Source: Actinoallomurus iriomotensis
GTDB lineage: Bacteria; Actinomycetota; Actinomycetes; Streptosporangiales; Streptosporangiaceae
Length of the DNA stretch: 64,000 bases
Direction of reading: 5' to 3'
Assembly (NCBI RefSeq): GCF_030269445.1
Contig: NZ_BSTJ01000011.1
Location: 124,001 to 188,000, forward strand
Shown: positions 62,024 to 64,000 of the stretch, one piece after another
How positions within the stretch are numbered: the stretch's first letter is position 1
Layout of the letters: every line of letters starts with the position of its first letter
Notes under the pieces: generated by a model
Database searches by the model: none
What the model saw: only the letters and a program-made list of their open reading frames with translations
Told to the model about the DNA's origin: nothing
Program-made: the position numbers and the translations under genes

Positions 62024-63229
62024 ATCAACGGGTCACGCAACCTGGTCGTCTCCGCGTTCGTCGCCTTCGCCGCCTTTGGTTCGTTCTGGGGTGTGTGGGG
62101 GGCCTCGGTACCCCGGGTGCAGCACCAGGCCGAGGTCACCGACGGCCAGCTGGGGTTCGCCCTCCTGTTCGTGGGCGCCGGCGCCCTGCCGGCGATGTTG
62201 CTGGCGGGCCGGGCGCTCGACCGCTGGGGGCTGAAGGTCGCCGCCGGCGCGATCGCCCTGCTCGGCGTGGTCGGCGCCGGCCTGGCCCTGACCGCGGTGA
62301 ACCTGCCGAGCCTGTGCGTCGGCCTCGGGGTCGCGGGCGCCTCCAGCGGCGCGGCCGACGTGACGATGAACGCGGTGGCCGGACGCGCCGAGAAGAACGC
62401 CGGACGGCCGGTCATCACCCGGGTGCACGGCGTCTTCTCCACTTTCGTGGTCCTGACCAGTCTCGGCGCGGGGATCACCTCCGCCGCCTCCTGGCCGCTC
62501 GCCGTGCCGTTCATCGCGGTGGCGGTTCTCTGCCTGGTCGCCGGGGCCGCCATGTTCGCGGCGGTCTCGCGCGGCGTGCCCCCCGACGACGAGGGCGACG
62601 ACGAGGCGCCGGCGCCCGCCCGGAGCGGCCGGCTCGCGCCGCTGCTGATCATCGGCGTGCTGGGGGCACTGGCGTTCGCGAGCGAGAACGCCCACCAGAG
62701 CTGGAGCGCGGTCTTCGCCCAGGACGAGCTGAAGGCCGGAGCCTGGCTCACCACCGTGGCGCCCGCCGTCTTCGCGGGAACCGTGGCGATCACGCGGTTC
62801 TCCGTCGGGGGCCTCAAGACCGCCCACGCCCGGTCCGTCATCCTCATCGGCGCGCTGGCCGCCGCCGGCGGCGCGCTCGTCATCGCGAGCGCCCCGACCC
62901 TGTTCGTCGCCGCGCTGGGGCTCGTGCTCGCCGGCGCCGGAACCGCCGTGCTCTTTCCCACGCTCGTCGGCGTCGTCTCGCGCAACGTCGAGGAGCGTTA
63001 CCGGGGGCGTGCGACGTCCATCGTCAGCACCGTCTCCTACCTCGGCTTCCTTCTCGGCCCCGTGTACGTCGGCGCGTGGGCCGACGCCGCGGGACTGCGC
63101 GGGGCGATGGTCGCCGTCGCTGCCCTGGCCGCCGCCCTGTTCGTCCTCACGCCGGTGCTGCTGCGCCTCAGCGGATTCGCCGCCGGTGATACGGCGCCGC
63201 GCACCCCCGAGGTCTACGCCGACCGCTGA
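62024..63229 (+). CDS. MFS transporter with apparent AUC start codon
   Basis: 401-residue permease with twelve helices (ALDRWGLKVAAGAIALL is the loop 2-3 region, RGRATSIVSTVSYLGFLLGP the late helix), related to FucP/YbjJ-type sugar or drug MFS proteins. The frame has no ATG, GTG or TTG between the gntP-type stop and the first helix. The best ribosome site AAGGAG (62013-62018) is followed after 5 nt by ATC 62024 (then INGSRNLVVSAF). Either AUC is used, or an ATG was lost, or CTG 62042 starts. GTG 62093 would cut helix 1. Confidence 0.8.
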   Translation: MNGSRNLVVSAFVAFAAFGSFWGVWGASVPRVQHQAEVTDGQLGFALLFVGAGALPAMLLAGRALDRWGLKVAAGAIALLGVVGAGLALTAVNLPSLCVGLGVAGASSGAADVTMNAVAGRAEKNAGRPVITRVHGVFSTFVVLTSLGAGITSAASWPLAVPFIAVAVLCLVAGAAMFAAVSRGVPPDDEGDDEAPAPARSGRLAPLLIIGVLGALAFASENAHQSWSAVFAQDELKAGAWLTTVAPAVFAGTVAITRFSVGGLKTAHARSVILIGALAAAGGALVIASAPTLFVAALGLVLAGAGTAVLFPTLVGVVSRNVEERYRGRATSIVSTVSYLGFLLGPVYVGAWADAAGLRGAMVAVAALAAALFVLTPVLLRLSGFAAGDTAPRTPEVYADR

Positions 63230-63333
63230 CCGCGCGGCCGCCCGTCAGCGATACAGGAGGCTCGCCACCCGCCGGCGGGCGCCTGTCCGGCACCGGGCCG
63301 CCTTCCGCCTTCGGCGTGGGGACGAGAACGCCG

Positions 63334-63363
63334 CGGGCCCGGAATCCGGTGATCCCGGGCCCG
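63334..63363 (+). terminator. Terminator after MFS gene
   Basis: 9-bp arms CGGGCCCGG / CCGGGCCCG with a 12-nt loop, 105 bp after the permease stop. Just beyond the end of the oxygenase remnant. Confidence 0.6.
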
Positions 63364-63378
63364 GCTCTGTTGTGGCGC

Positions 63379-63835
63379 CTCGGGGGTGGGGGCCAGGATG
63401 GGGTCGAGGACCTGCGCGGCCTGGGAGTCGGCCTCCGCCCACGAGTTGGGGATGTACTCATCCAGGATGCCGAGCATGTGCGCGGTCAGCTGCCAGGAGT
63501 GCAGGAACGCCGCGGACCCGTCGGCGGAGACCGGCACCTTCCACTTGGTCAGCTGCTTCATGACCGACGTGGGCAGGCTGTGCCAGGTGACCATCATGTC
63601 CGCCTGGCTGATCGGGATCTCCTCGTCGGAGACCCTGGTCCAGTTCGAGGACGGAGGCAGCAGGTGGCGCACACCCGCGTGGGCCAGCCGTGTCTTGACG
63701 CAGGTGACGATCATCTCGCCGTCGGGCAGGAAGGCGTTCTCGGTGCCGATGTCGTAGCCGAGTTCGGCGGTCTTGGTGATGCGGTCCTAGGTGCCCCGCT
63801 TCTGGTTGAACGTGTACGCGGTGGCGAGTTTCGAC
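63379..63835 (-). pseudogene. MpaB-type oxygenase (DUF2236) remnant
   Basis: About 150 residues match the C-terminal half of MpaB/latex-clearing-type heme oxygenases: KLATAYTFNQKRGT, then CVKTRLAHAGVRHLLP (heme-ligand His region), EIPISQADMMVTWHSL and FLHSWQLTAHMLGI. The frame contains a TAG at 63787-63789 and lacks the N-terminal half. The C-terminus breaks off after LDPILAPTPE. Non-functional as it stands. Confidence 0.8.
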
Positions 63836-63843
63836 GTGTCGGT

Positions 63844-64000
63844 TTTGTCAGCTCGCTGGCCATCGTGTCGAACGACCTGGAAACCGAATTCGTGGCCGAG
63901 ATGATGGTCCGGATCTCCGGCTCCCTCCTGGCGATCTCCAGCCACATCATCGACCTCGACGACGACGAGCAACTGGCCGCACTGGCCCGGCGGTTCCTCG
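63844..64000 (+). pseudogene. TetR-type regulator C-terminal fragment, runs off window
   Basis: In-frame residues SSLAIVSNDLETEFVAEMMV, then RISGSLLAISSHIIDLDDDE, resemble the last helices of TetR regulators (SLL...DDDEQLAALARRF). No HTH is upstream: the coding sequence begins abruptly beside the oxygenase remnant on the other strand, which suggests a deletion or inversion junction near 63838. It may continue beyond base 64000. Confidence 0.5.

Overview
The window is very GC-rich DNA with ATGA/GTGA stop-start overlaps, GTG starts, GlxA/TetR/IclR/SARP regulators, a DUF574-type SAM methyltransferase, WXG-like/NlpC proteins and an AfsR-like regulator. This points to a filamentous actinomycete, probably in or near Streptosporangiales (the order is an inference from gene style). 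No rRNA, tRNA or CRISPR array was seen. Coding density is high and most genes sit in short operons.

1-9.4 kb: an edge-truncated MFS exporter with a divergent GlxA-type regulator, a DUF574 methyltransferase, a second GlxA regulator divergent from a saccharopine-dehydrogenase-like enzyme, then a TetR / small protein / cytochrome P450 module and an orphan SecY paralogue. 9.4-15.65 kb: a 6.2-kb block bounded by perfect 30-bp inverted IS630-type ends (TA included). It carries an esterase, a TetR regulator, a DHA2 drug exporter with a coupled microprotein, and an aldo/keto reductase coupled to an MmyB-like regulator, plus IS5 and IS630 transposase debris. It sits exactly in the shared CTAG stop of two convergent genes.

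15.65-20.2 kb: a four-gene, fully overlapping operon of secreted and membrane proteins (one PrsW-like) with no recognisable function. 20.4-33.3 kb: a hypothetical protein, an AfsR/SARP-like STAND regulator without TPRs, a secreted S53 peptidase, an EF-hand protein coupled to a LarA-family nickel enzyme, a pseudokinase-DUF4189 membrane protein, an AraC regulator, an aldo/keto reductase, a perfect 21-bp-arm hairpin, and a WXG-like + NlpC/P60 pair.

33.3-44.7 kb: a peptide or acylated-amino-acid utilisation locus. IclR, a serine hydrolase and a COG3964-type amidohydrolase read leftward. A Dpp/Opp-type importer (lipoprotein, two permeases, two ATPases), a threonine-synthase-like PLP enzyme, an M20 deacylase and RidA read rightward, with two strong palindromes between the arms. 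44.7-48.1 kb: a two-gene conflict-type module, a Trypco2-like protein coupled to a trypsin-STAND-TPR protein.

48.3-54.1 kb: a second IclR locus with two unknown proteins, an M19 dipeptidase homologue lacking part of its metal site, and an MFS permease. 54.3-61.9 kb: aldarate catabolism. Glucarate dehydratase and a galactarate/talarate dehydratase-like enzyme feed KdgD, whose product goes to 2-oxoglutarate semialdehyde dehydrogenase; a LysR regulator is divergent from a GntP permease that has a CRP-like palindrome upstream. 62-64 kb: an MFS permease whose best start is AUC, then a rearrangement scar joining an MpaB-oxygenase remnant to a TetR remnant.
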